Positions 7,119 through 14,286 of a stretch of DNA of 17,308 nt are shown in pieces (position 1 is the first letter of the stretch; the number at the start of each line of letters is the position of its first letter). Source of the stretch: PVC group bacterium. Lineage in GTDB: Bacteria; Verrucomicrobiota; Kiritimatiellia; UBA8416. The notes beneath the pieces are model-generated. The model had not been told where the DNA came from. It searched no databases and saw only the letters and a list, made by a program, of their open reading frames with translations. The stretch covers positions 1-17,308 of the forward strand of contig PWYP01000030.1 in NCBI GenBank assembly GCA_003567805.1, in the 5' to 3' direction. A program made the translations under genes and the position numbers.

Positions 7119-8276
7119 TTACCATGCCCGTGCTTGAAATATGTGTTTGCCATCCGTTTGTGGGAGCGATGTGGTTTCGAGGATCATCGTCTTAAGCGTG
7201 GTGCCGCCAGAGGATTTGAAGTTCAGTTGCAGATGCGTGGCGTTTTCCGGCAAGGGGATTCTTGCTACTTGGAGCCAATTTGGGAGGGTTTGCCAACTTC
7301 GTGTATCTGGTGCTTCTGTGGCATATAAAAAGATACGCAATAGGCCTCCCAGCAGGGTGTTGTTTTCTTCTACAGCGGATGCAATTGACTCCTTGATGAC
7401 AATTCGTGTTACCGTTTTGGCGGCTTGGATGGCAGCAATTCTGCGTTCGGTATCGTGTGCAAGTGATGTGGTGGTCATGAGTGTATAGCTGCGGCCCAAC
7501 ACTTGATTTCCTTGGCGGATTTCGACGTACGGGCTGGGACCCCAGCGAGCATTTTGTGCCGGGGGTGCCATGTTGAACATGGGGGCGCGTCCGATTCCTG
7601 CGAAAAGAATCAACTCGTTTATTGATGATGTCTGCTTCGGGGGAGCATTTGTGCCGGGGGTTATGATGCCCGTGTGTGGGTCAATGCGAAGATACTTGGT
7701 GAGTTCGTCGGCTTTTGTGTATTCAATTCGGGAACCATTAAAGTCCCGAATGAGTTCAAAGGCGGTAGCTGCCACATACCGTGTGTATGGGTCATCGGGG
7801 AACCCGTTGAGTTCTTCTAGCCCGTCGGCAATGAGCCGTGCTTCGACGCCTGCGGAGTGCCACTGCTCGAGCATAAAAAAGCTTTTGGCCGTAAAGGCAT
7901 GCAGGAGCGCGCGTTCGTATGGGCGTCCCGAATAGGTCTGGGTGGCATCATTGATGATCAAGCTCGATGCTTTTTCGCTTAGGCGAATATAATCAAGTGC
8001 ACGAATCAAGTCAGCGGCTTCCAGCCAATCTTCAATGGCGCGTTTGTATTCTCCAGCGGCTTGCCATGCCGTGCCACGCTCCATCAGCATTAGTAACTCG
8101 TCGCGGGATCGTACGGGACGATTGTCGAACGTTTCGGCAGCTTCTTCAAACGATCCACGGTAAAACTGCGAGCGTGATCGATGTAAACCGGATGAGACGC
8201 AACCGGTTCCGGTCATCAGCATGATGCTGAGACCAGATAACCAGATGAATTTCCCGTATGTCCGGGCTGCTTGCAC
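7119..8276 (-). CDS. COG3014-type lipoprotein, TPR-like
   Basis: 385-residue exported protein. The N-terminus has basic residues, a hydrophobic core (IWLSGLSIMLMTG) and Cys26 in TGTGC, a slightly atypical lipobox that suggests an outer-membrane lipoprotein. Residues about 35-190 are helical, with tetratricopeptide-like repeats (GSFEEAAETFDN, AGEYKRAIEDWLEAADLI, EQWHSAGVEARLIADGL). The C-terminal half is a mixed domain (NELILFAGIGRAPM, AIQAAKTVTRIVIKESIASA). Length, architecture and position directly after lpoB match the COG3014 lipoproteins that sit beside lpoB in gammaproteobacteria. Their biochemical role is not settled; an envelope or peptidoglycan function is inferred from context. The start is GTG (8276-8274), six bases after the lpoB stop, with a weak ribosome binding site, so translational coupling is likely. 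Confidence 0.8.
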   Translation of the reverse strand: MQAARTYGKFIWLSGLSIMLMTGTGCVSSGLHRSRSQFYRGSFEEAAETFDNRPVRSRDELLMLMERGTAWQAAGEYKRAIEDWLEAADLIRALDYIRLSEKASSLIINDATQTYSGRPYERALLHAFTAKSFFMLEQWHSAGVEARLIADGLEELNGFPDDPYTRYVAATAFELIRDFNGSRIEYTKADELTKYLRIDPHTGIITPGTNAPPKQTSSINELILFAGIGRAPMFNMAPPAQNARWGPSPYVEIRQGNQVLGRSYTLMTTTSLAHDTERRIAAIQAAKTVTRIVIKESIASAVEENNTLLGGLLRIFLYATEAPDTRSWQTLPNWLQVARIPLPENATHLQLNFKSSGGTTLKTMILETTSLPQTDGKHIFQARAW

Positions 8277-8282
8277 TATGAA

Positions 8283-8894
8283 TTACCAACCGAATATGGG
8301 GCGACTTGCACGACGCATCCGGTCTCGTTGCTTGCGTAGTACGATCAAGCCGGTTTCCAGGTCTGTCACTTCAACAGTCAGTTGATAATAGATGTCGCGC
8401 TGGCGTGACGCGCGAACCTGACGGCCGGTGGCTTGCGAGATCTCCGTAATGGAACCTGTGAGCATGTAACCTGCGCCAAGTTGACGGCCAATTCTTGCAC
8501 GGGTCTCTTCGGTTGCATTGGCCAATTGGAATCCTTGCTCTTTCATCAAATCATCGCGCCGGGCGGTATTAACAAAGCGCATTTTTCCCGTATTCAATAA
8601 CTGTGTCACCAGCGTATTTTCCAATGCATTCACATCAAGGTGTGTACGGGTATGATTCTGAATGCCAAGTGGAGCAATAATGGGATTTTCTCCTTCCGCA
8701 GGGAATGGGTGATTCAGTATGTCTGCTTTGATTTGATTTGCCATTTCGATTAGATCTCTTTGATCAAATCGGGCGGTTATGGTGGAAGCCCCTGCGGGGT
8801 CTTGATCTCCCACTGATTGACGAAATGCAGAGCAACCGGTGAGTGTAACAAATGCGAGAGATAGTGAGATATTGCGGATGATTGTTTTGCGCAT
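8283..8894 (-). CDS. lpoB: LpoB-like lipoprotein, candidate penicillin-binding protein activator
   Basis: In enterobacteria LpoB is an outer-membrane lipoprotein that reaches through the peptidoglycan to stimulate PBP1b. Here the ATG at 8894 gives 203 residues with a textbook lipoprotein signal: MRKTIIRNISL, a hydrophobic core, and LTGC with Cys21. A longer frame opens at 8990, but 8894 has GGGAG at 8902-8906 and places the signal peptide correctly. Family blocks include DLIEMANQIKADILNHPF, IAPLGIQNHTRTHLDVNAL, LNTGKMRFVNTARRDDLM and LGAGYMLTGSITEISQ. The COG3014 gene follows after six bases. A good promoter lies at 8951-8979. Activation of a PBP in this organism is inferred from the family; the long proline-rich linker of the E. 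coli protein is not obvious here. Confidence 0.85.
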   Translation of the reverse strand: MRKTIIRNISLSLAFVTLTGCSAFRQSVGDQDPAGASTITARFDQRDLIEMANQIKADILNHPFPAEGENPIIAPLGIQNHTRTHLDVNALENTLVTQLLNTGKMRFVNTARRDDLMKEQGFQLANATEETRARIGRQLGAGYMLTGSITEISQATGRQVRASRQRDIYYQLTVEVTDLETGLIVLRKQRDRMRRASRPIFGW

Positions 8895-8950
8895 GATGTT
8901 TCTCCCTTTTTGATGTGTTGTTTTTCTAAAGATACATTTTACATGCGTAT

Positions 8951-8979
8951 AGTATATCTGCGAGGGGATGGCTTGGCAA
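8951..8979 (-). promoter_or_regulatory. Sigma-70-type promoter of the lpoB operon
   Basis: On the minus strand, TTGCCA (8979-8974) and TATACT (8956-8951) are separated by exactly 17 bases. The expected start near 8944 leaves a leader of about 50 bases before the lpoB ATG at 8894, including its ribosome binding site. Confidence 0.6.
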
Positions 8980-8983
8980 GTAT

Positions 8984-9014
8984 CCCACATACGATTTGTA
9001 AATAATCTTGTGGG
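8984..9014. repeat. Inverted repeat between lpoB and the homocysteine methyltransferase
   Basis: Outer arms CCCACA (8984-8989) and TGTGGG (9009-9014) and inner arms GATT (8993-8996) and AATC (9004-9007) are complementary, with seven bases between the inner arms. It sits just upstream of the lpoB -35 element and beside the candidate promoter of the plus-strand gene, a natural place for a shared operator. No T-run follows. The same GATT-N7-AATC core occurs at 686-700. Confidence 0.35.
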
Positions 9015-9036
9015 TCACATGCGGAAGCGGTAAAAC
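9008..9036 (+). promoter_or_regulatory. Weak candidate promoter of the homocysteine methyltransferase gene
   Basis: TTGTGG (9008-9013) and TAAAAC (9031-9036) are 17 bases apart and lie about 35 bases before the ATG at 9070. The -10 matches only four of six positions, so this is tentative. Confidence 0.25.
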
Positions 9037-9069
9037 TGTGAAATCTTGGTTTTGCGAAAGGGGATATCT

Positions 9070-9957
9070 ATGCAGAATATGGTCGAGCGTGTGCAGGCTG
9101 GGGAAATATTATTGTGTGATGGGGGAATGGGGACCATGCTGCAGGATCGTGGTTTAGCGCCCGGGAGTTGTCCTGAGTTATGGTGTGTCGATCAGCCTGA
9201 TGACGTTAAAGCGATTCATGCTGCATACCGTGAGGCTGGCAGTAATATTGTGGAGTGTAACAGTTTCGGTGGGACGCGCTATAAGTTGTCGCATTACGGG
9301 TTGGCTGATCGATGTCGGGAGATCAATATGGCTGCCGCTCGTATAGCGAAAGATATTGCTGGTGACTCGCAATATGTTCTGGGAAGCATTGGGCCTACGG
9401 GGGCGATGCTGGAACCGTATGGCGATGAAACGGAAGATGATTTTTATGCTGCGTTTGTCGAGCAGGTCGAGGGATTGGCGGGTGGCGGGGCTGATGCGGT
9501 TATTATTGAAACGATGACGGCGCTAGAAGAAGCGATCATTGCGTTGCGGGCAGTTCGTGCCGCAGCATCAGACCTTACTTGTATCGTGAGCATGACGTTT
9601 GATCCGGTCGCTACCGGTGGCTATGCTACGATGATGGGGGTACGTCCGGCGCAATTTGCTGAAGCATGCTTGGATGCTGGTGCAGATGTGATTTCCACGA
9701 ATTGTGGTACGGGAATCGATGACATGGCTGCCATCGTCGGGCAACTAAAAGATGTGGTGGGATGTCAGATACCATTGATGGCGATGCCCAATGCGGGGAT
9801 GCCGGTGATCGAGAATGGTCAGACAATATTTCGCGAGAGCCCCGCTCAAATGGCGGGCAAGGTCGGGTTGCTGCTCGATGCCGGCGCTCGCATTATCGGC
9901 GGATGTTGTGGCACGAGCCCCGCGCACATCGCGGCTTTGCGGGCTGCAATTGGATAG
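9070..9957 (+). CDS. Homocysteine S-methyltransferase, stand-alone domain
   Basis: This is the homocysteine-binding barrel found at the N-terminus of cobalamin-dependent methionine synthase and in betaine- or S-methylmethionine-dependent enzymes; it methylates homocysteine to methionine. The 295 residues start with the family block LCDGGMGTMLQDRGL and contain IVECNSFGGTRYKLSHYGL, GSIGPTGAML and SMTFDP. The three zinc ligands are Cys212 (STNCGTG), Cys279 and Cys280 (GGCCGTSPAHIAALR). The protein ends there: no pterin, cobalamin or activation domain follows. ATG 9070 is chosen because AAAGGGG (9057-9063) lies six bases upstream; the frame is open back to 9046. The methyl donor is unknown; it could use a separate corrinoid protein. 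The stop abuts the stop of the convergent gene with no gap. Confidence 0.86.
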   Translation: MQNMVERVQAGEILLCDGGMGTMLQDRGLAPGSCPELWCVDQPDDVKAIHAAYREAGSNIVECNSFGGTRYKLSHYGLADRCREINMAAARIAKDIAGDSQYVLGSIGPTGAMLEPYGDETEDDFYAAFVEQVEGLAGGGADAVIIETMTALEEAIIALRAVRAAASDLTCIVSMTFDPVATGGYATMMGVRPAQFAEACLDAGADVISTNCGTGIDDMAAIVGQLKDVVGCQIPLMAMPNAGMPVIENGQTIFRESPAQMAGKVGLLLDAGARIIGGCCGTSPAHIAALRAAIG

Positions 9958-10581
9958 CTACTCGGTGCCGATGAGCTCTGCGCGTAATGCGCGCCGGCGC
10001 TTCAGTAATTCCCGTAAATGCTCTATCCGCTTTTCGGCTCGTTCCAACTCTTCTTCGAAATGTTGCGTGCGGGCATCAAATTGTGCCGGATCGATTTTTC
10101 TTCCTCGCATACGACGTACCGGTTCCGCGTGGGGAGACGCTATACCCTCACGTCTGCCTCGTTCCCGTCGCGCGAAAGGAAATAAATCAGCCTCTAACGC
10201 TTCTCTCTCCTCCGTTGGTAAATTTTCCAGAAAATCTTGTAATGCAGGATGACGCTCCAAAAGAGCATTGCGTCTTTGCTGGAGCATGTGTTCACGCGCC
10301 CTTTCCATAAATGCTTCTGGATCGCTTTCTCGCAATTCCTGAAGGGATTGGTATGTATCCGGATCTGACTCGCGCAGAGACAGCAGCCACTGCATGCCGC
10401 CCCGGTGTTGTTGACCGGCATTTTCGCGTCTGCTGTGCATGCGTTCTGATTCCTGTACATGCTGATGTCTTTGGGCGGGGGCTTGGCGCTGCCCAAATAC
10501 TGGCTGGATGGGTAACAGCAATAACATGCTGATACTATGCAAGATTAACATTTGTCTAATAAGGCGTGTGTGTGTGTTCAT
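9958..10581 (-). CDS. Secreted charged, coiled-coil protein of the ECF sigma operon
   Basis: I do not recognise a family. The 207-residue product has a probable signal peptide (hydrophobic MLILHSISMLLLLPIQPVFG at 11-30), then a Gln/Arg/His-rich stretch. A repeated motif, LRESDP, occurs at 69-74 and again at 83-88, each followed by an acidic/aromatic pair and a helix. Residues about 110-130 read HPALQDFLENLPTEEREALE, and a strongly charged helix at about 168-200 is likely coiled coil. Translation starts at ATG 10581 with GGGAGG (10591-10596) placed inside the last codons of the anti-sigma gene. Extracytoplasmic location and position suggest a regulon product or sensor partner of the sigma/anti-sigma pair, by loose analogy with small helical periplasmic stress proteins such as CpxP. 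No sequence match to that family is claimed. Confidence 0.72.
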   Translation of the reverse strand: MNTHTRLIRQMLILHSISMLLLLPIQPVFGQRQAPAQRHQHVQESERMHSRRENAGQQHRGGMQWLLSLRESDPDTYQSLQELRESDPEAFMERAREHMLQQRRNALLERHPALQDFLENLPTEEREALEADLFPFARRERGRREGIASPHAEPVRRMRGRKIDPAQFDARTQHFEEELERAEKRIEHLRELLKRRRALRAELIGTE

Positions 10582-10585
10582 ATGG

Positions 10586-11029
10586 TTAGTCCTCCCATGT
10601 TATCATTTGTAGTGTAAAGGCATGTAGGAGCGCTTCATTGGTGGGCGATTCTGCTTCTAGTTCGGCAAGTGCATCCCAGACGCTGACTTCCAGTGCGTCG
10701 AGTTCGGAATGAATTTCGTCTTCCATGAATGTGAGTTCTTGCCACAATGCATGCGTTGTGGCCATTTGCTGCCACATTAGATAGCTACTGGTAACAAGCA
10801 TAAACATCGCTGCAGCGGCCAGAGCCGGTTTCCAGAAAATATGGATATGCTGCCGATTCTGCTTTTGTTCGTGTTGTTCCGCTTGCATTCGTATGGATTG
10901 TTTGATGTTGGTTACGGTTTGCGGCGATGGTTCTGGGGCCGATGCTTCCCACGCTGCCCGCAGGGAGCTTTGATCAAGTATTGTATCGGTATGATGTGAA
11001 GATTGCAGGGCTCTATTATTCTTTTTCAT
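10586..11029 (-). CDS. Candidate membrane anti-sigma factor
   Basis: 147 residues: a cytoplasmic N-terminal part (about 1-65), one transmembrane segment (WKPALAAAAMFMLVTSSYLMW, about 66-86) and an acidic extracytoplasmic tail of about 60 residues rich in Glu and Asp. This topology is the usual one for anti-sigma factors encoded after ECF sigma genes, but the N-terminal domain shows no recognisable signature. The protein has no cysteine at all, so it is not a zinc-binding (HxxxCxxC) anti-sigma. The ATG at 11029 forms an ATGA overlap with the sigma stop and has AAGGA six bases upstream; a TTG at 11035 is a less likely start. The assignment rests on context and topology. Release by proteolysis of the membrane protein is a family-level expectation only. 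Confidence 0.68.
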   Translation of the reverse strand: MKKNNRALQSSHHTDTILDQSSLRAAWEASAPEPSPQTVTNIKQSIRMQAEQHEQKQNRQHIHIFWKPALAAAAMFMLVTSSYLMWQQMATTHALWQELTFMEDEIHSELDALEVSVWDALAELEAESPTNEALLHAFTLQMITWED

Positions 11030-11583
11030 GCGCAATCCTTGTAGGTAGATGAGAGGCGTTCGCGAAGTTTTCCAAGCGCGTAGGACATGCGTGCGAGAGC
11101 GGTGTTAATTGAGGTGTTTTGTATGCGGGCAATTTCCTTAAACGACAGATCACCGTCCATGCGGAGTAGAAACACTTCTCGTTGCAGAGTCGGAAGTTCT
11201 GCAACAGCTCCGCGAATGGTTGTCCCAAGTTCATGGTCGGATACCTGGTCGTGCGGTGTGATTTGTGTTGTGGTTTCAGAATATGCAAGTACGCCAGACT
11301 CCAGATCGGGCGATAAAGCCAATTTTCGCTTGCGACTGCGGTCGATGATGAGTCGGTGCGCGATCTTAAAGAGCCAACTCGAAAAACGGTCCTTGTGGCG
11401 ATACCGGGGTAGCGCTTGCATGGCCTTGATCCATACCTCTTGAAATATTTCATCAGCGTCATCATTTTTTCCCGCCATGTGTATAATAAAACTATAAAGT
11501 GGCTTTCGGTAGGCATCGACAACCGCGCAGAGTGCGTTTGCGTCGCCTTGTAAAAACTGCTTGATGTGTTCTGCATCATCCAT
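11026..11583 (-). CDS. RNA polymerase sigma factor, ECF (sigma-70 family) type
   Basis: 185 residues holding only regions 2 and 4, the ECF layout. Region 2 spans about residues 20-88, with the core-binding and -10 recognition helices in DDADEIFQEVWIKAMQ and FSSWLFKIAHRLIIDRSRKR. A variable acidic linker of about 40 residues follows. Region 4 (about 125-178) contains LPTLQREVFLLRMDGDLSF and the recognition helix NTSINTALARMSYALGKLRE. The stop overlaps the ATG of the next gene by ATGA, the common coupling between an ECF sigma gene and its anti-sigma gene. It diverges from argD. I could not identify a convincing autoregulatory GGAAC-type -35 in 11584-11700; a GGAAGG on the minus strand near 11630 is only suggestive. 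Confidence 0.92.
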   Translation of the reverse strand: MDDAEHIKQFLQGDANALCAVVDAYRKPLYSFIIHMAGKNDDADEIFQEVWIKAMQALPRYRHKDRFSSWLFKIAHRLIIDRSRKRKLALSPDLESGVLAYSETTTQITPHDQVSDHELGTTIRGAVAELPTLQREVFLLRMDGDLSFKEIARIQNTSINTALARMSYALGKLRERLSSTYKDCA

Positions 11584-11703
11584 AGTTTTCTAGCATGTGA
11601 ACTGGTTCTACAAATTACAACGTTGTTACCTTCCAAATTATTGCACAGATAATCGATTTGGCACAATTTGAATGCTAATTCCGTTTTTGCCCGCATGTGG
11701 AAG

Positions 11704-11733
11704 TTGACGCTTCTGTATCAAATGCGATATGTT
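11704..11733 (+). promoter_or_regulatory. Candidate promoter of the argD-argG operon
   Basis: TTGACG (11704-11709) and TATGTT (11728-11733) are 18 bases apart, a good -35 with a moderate -10. The predicted start near 11740 leaves a leader of about 35 bases before the argD ATG. The 192-base gap also holds a perfect ten-base palindrome, ACAACGTTGT at 11617-11626, near the sigma gene; no ARG-box is recognisable. Confidence 0.45.
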
Positions 11734-11775
11734 GTCTTCTCTGAAATTTTATCATTTACGTGAAAGGAAAAAGAA

Positions 11776-12987
11776 ATGGCAGCGAGTGTTGAAGAAGTAC
11801 AGAATCTTTATAGTCATTATGTCATGTCGACCTATTCGCCTGAGCTTGTGCTTACGCATGGTAAGGGTACCAAGGTGTGGGATGCGAGCGGCAAGGTATA
11901 TTTGGATTTTACCTCCGGTATTGCAGTATTGAACGTAGGGCATGCACATCCACAAGTTGTTGCTGCTGTGCAGGATCAGGCGACTAAGATGTTTCATGTT
12001 TCTAATCTTTACTATCATGAATTACAAGGGCGTTTGGCTGAGCGGATAAGCACGATTCGCGGGGGAGGGAAGTGCTTTTTCGGTAATTCCGGGGCGGAAG
12101 CCAATGAGGGGCAGATCAAGCTAGCGCGTTTGTGGGGACACGATCAGGGGAAATATGAGGTCATCTGCATGAAGAAATCTTTCCATGGTCGGACGCTTGC
12201 AGCGGCTGCAGCCACGGGGCAGGACAAAGTAAAGAAAGGGTTTGAGCCGATGCCCGAGGGCTTTGTCCACGCAGATTTTAATGATTTGGATTCAGTGAAA
12301 TCGCTTATCACGGATAAAACGGTTGCTATTATGCTTGAGTCGGTACAAGCAGAGGGGGGGGTTATCGTGGGTGATACCGCCTTTTTGCAAGGTGTTCGAT
12401 CATTGTGCGATGAGCATGGGCTTTTAATGCTATGCGACGAAGTGCAGTGTGGTATGGGGCGTACAGGGAACTGGTTTGGTTTTGAGAATGCCGGGGTAGC
12501 ACCGGATGTATTCTCCATGGCGAAAGCATTAGGGAGTGGGGTTCCGATTGGTGCCGTAGTTGCAAGCCCGAAAGTTGCCGATGTTTTTCATCCCGGCCAT
12601 CATGCCAGCACCTTTGGAGGTGGGCCTCTTGCATGTGCTGCAGCCTTGGCCACTTTTGATGTGATTGAACAAGAAGGTTTGGTGGCGAAAGCAAAAGAAA
12701 AAGGAGCTTTGCTGAAAGAAGGATTTGAAGATTTTGTTGAACGTTTCGATCATGTTGTTGAAGCGCGAGGTGAGGGGCTTATGCTGGGGCTGGTGCTTGA
12801 TCAGGATGCCAAGCCACTTGCCAAGTCTCTCCAAGAAATGGGTTTGCTCACCATTCCTACGGCAGGAAATGTCATTCGTTTGTTGCCGCCGCTAAATGTC
12901 AAGGATGATGAATTGGAAGAAGCTCTCGATATGCTGGATGATTGTCTAGAAGCAATGCATGGAGGAGGCGACAGTGAAGTTGCATGA
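11776..12987 (+). CDS. argD: Acetylornithine aminotransferase
   Basis: PLP-dependent class III aminotransferase (EC 2.6.1.11) that makes N-acetylornithine from the semialdehyde in arginine synthesis; in many bacteria it also serves lysine synthesis as succinyldiaminopimelate transaminase. It is 403 residues, the normal length. Visible features are LDFTSGIAVLNVGHAHPQVV near 44-62, the cofactor-phosphate loop FGNSGAEANE at 102-111, SFHGRTLAAAAATGQ, LCDEVQCGMGRTG with Asp221 contacting the pyridine nitrogen, and the Schiff-base lysine Lys250 in FSMAKALGSGVPIGA. The ATG is preceded by AAAGGA (11763-11768). argG starts inside its last codons, and this neighbour supports ArgD over the closely related ornithine or 4-aminobutyrate aminotransferases. 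Confidence 0.94.
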   Translation: MAASVEEVQNLYSHYVMSTYSPELVLTHGKGTKVWDASGKVYLDFTSGIAVLNVGHAHPQVVAAVQDQATKMFHVSNLYYHELQGRLAERISTIRGGGKCFFGNSGAEANEGQIKLARLWGHDQGKYEVICMKKSFHGRTLAAAAATGQDKVKKGFEPMPEGFVHADFNDLDSVKSLITDKTVAIMLESVQAEGGVIVGDTAFLQGVRSLCDEHGLLMLCDEVQCGMGRTGNWFGFENAGVAPDVFSMAKALGSGVPIGAVVASPKVADVFHPGHHASTFGGGPLACAAALATFDVIEQEGLVAKAKEKGALLKEGFEDFVERFDHVVEARGEGLMLGLVLDQDAKPLAKSLQEMGLLTIPTAGNVIRLLPPLNVKDDELEEALDMLDDCLEAMHGGGDSEVA

Positions 12988-14203
12988 TTTGCATGGTAAG
13001 AGGGTTGGCGTTTGTGTGTCTGGCGGTCTGGATAGTCGAACCGTGACCAAAAAACTCCTTGAAGAGGGGATTGAGGTTGTATGTTTTACTGCCGACTTGG
13101 CGCAGCCTGATGAGAGTGATATTCGCGATGTCGTGACCAAGATGGATCCATGTGGGGCTCCCACGCATATTGTTGATCTCAAAAACGAGATGGCAGAAGC
13201 CTGTTTCGAGGTGATTCAAGCACAAGCCATGTATGATGGGGGGTACTGGAACTCAACGGGTATTGCGCGGGCTGTAACCGTCAAGGGCGTTGTGGAAGCG
13301 ATGCAGAAAGAGGGCTGCATGGTGTTGGCGCACGGAGCTACAGGTCGAGGTAACGACCAGATGCGTTTCGAGCGTTATACGAATGTTTTAGCGCCGGATA
13401 TGGGCGTGTATGCCCCTTGGCGAGATCCTGCGCTATTGGAAGCCTTTCCTGGTCGCCTAGAGATGGTGACGTATTTACGTGCTGCGGGGATCGAGGCCTT
13501 CCCCGGTGGGCAAAAACGCTACTCCACGGATGCCAATCTTGCCGGACTATCGCACGAGGCTGAAGACCTGGAGAGTTTGGAAACGCCATGCACGATTGTA
13601 AATCCTACAATGGGCGTATGGCCAATGGATGCTCCAGATCAGGAGGAGATATGTACGGTGCGTTTTGAACAGGGACGTGCCATCTCGATTAATGGAGACG
13701 ATATGGCTCCTTTGGCGCTGATGCAGGCGGCAAACACCATTGGTGGTCGTAATGGTGTGGGGTTCAAGAATGCGCTCGAAAATCGAATCATCGGGACGAA
13801 GAGCCGCGGCGTGTATGAAGCGCCAGGCATGGAGTTACTTGGGCGTTGTCTGGAATGTGTATATGAGGCAACCATGGATCGTAAGGCGCGGGATTTATTT
13901 CGGATACTCTCGACCTTGGTTGCGGATCAGATTTACGATGGTCGCTTTTATGATCCGGCCACACGGGCTGCACTGGCAGGAATCGGAGCGTTTGCCAAAA
14001 GTGCCACCGGAACAGTCACTGTCGGTTTGTATAAAGGCAATGTATTGTTCCGCAGTTTAACAGACTGCCCAGCTTCGCTATACAATGAAGAAGACTCTTC
14101 CATGGAAGCTAGTGATGGACTGAATCCTGTGAGTTCACAAGGATTTGCAGAAATTCAATCCGTTGAGGCGCGGTCGTTGGCAAGGGCTGGCCAGATTCTA
14201 TGA
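12974..14203 (+). CDS. argG: Argininosuccinate synthase
   Basis: Joins citrulline and aspartate with ATP hydrolysis to AMP (EC 6.3.4.5), the penultimate step to arginine. The PP-loop near residue 11 reads VGVCVSGGLDSRTV instead of the common SGGLDTS. TADLAQPDE, GATGRGNDQMRFERY, YAPWRDP and YSTDANLAGLSHEAEDLE are family blocks. The last of these, with IVNPTMGV and ENRIIGTKSRGVYEAPGMELL, resembles the E. coli-type (long) ArgG, while AHGATGRGNDQ resembles the other class. The GTG at 12974 gives 409 residues and is preceded by a perfect GGAGGAGG (12961-12968), lying inside argD. The frame also contains an ATG at 12959, but that lies before the ribosome binding site. It overlaps argD by 14 bases; argH is not in the window. 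The stop codon lies inside a hairpin. Confidence 0.93.
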   Translation: MKLHDLHGKRVGVCVSGGLDSRTVTKKLLEEGIEVVCFTADLAQPDESDIRDVVTKMDPCGAPTHIVDLKNEMAEACFEVIQAQAMYDGGYWNSTGIARAVTVKGVVEAMQKEGCMVLAHGATGRGNDQMRFERYTNVLAPDMGVYAPWRDPALLEAFPGRLEMVTYLRAAGIEAFPGGQKRYSTDANLAGLSHEAEDLESLETPCTIVNPTMGVWPMDAPDQEEICTVRFEQGRAISINGDDMAPLALMQAANTIGGRNGVGFKNALENRIIGTKSRGVYEAPGMELLGRCLECVYEATMDRKARDLFRILSTLVADQIYDGRFYDPATRAALAGIGAFAKSATGTVTVGLYKGNVLFRSLTDCPASLYNEEDSSMEASDGLNPVSSQGFAEIQSVEARSLARAGQIL

Positions 14204-14220
14204 TCCGTTCATCATAGAAT
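14195..14220. repeat. Perfect hairpin spanning the argG stop codon
   Basis: ATTCTATGAT (14195-14204) and ATCATAGAAT (14211-14220) are exact reverse complements around the six-base loop CCGTTC. The argG stop TGA (14201-14203) lies in the left arm. The stem is AT-rich and no clean T-run follows, so it is a weak terminator at best. It could also stabilise the 3' end of the argDG message or be an operator for the sulfatase gene downstream. Confidence 0.55.
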
Positions 14221-14286
14221 GTGTTGTATGTTTATCTCTGCGTGATCGGTCTATTCTGTCTTCCTCTACTGTTAGAAGGTAATAAG

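Noticed and set aside
8895..9069. S-adenosylmethionine or adenosylhomocysteine riboswitch before the homocysteine methyltransferase gene
   Set aside because: No recognisable riboswitch core could be found; only a simple dyad and a weak promoter are visible.
11016..11696. Alternative minus-strand frame of 226 codons covering the sigma gene
   Set aside because: The other frame (11026-11583) carries clear sigma regions 2 and 4, so this one is a shadow.
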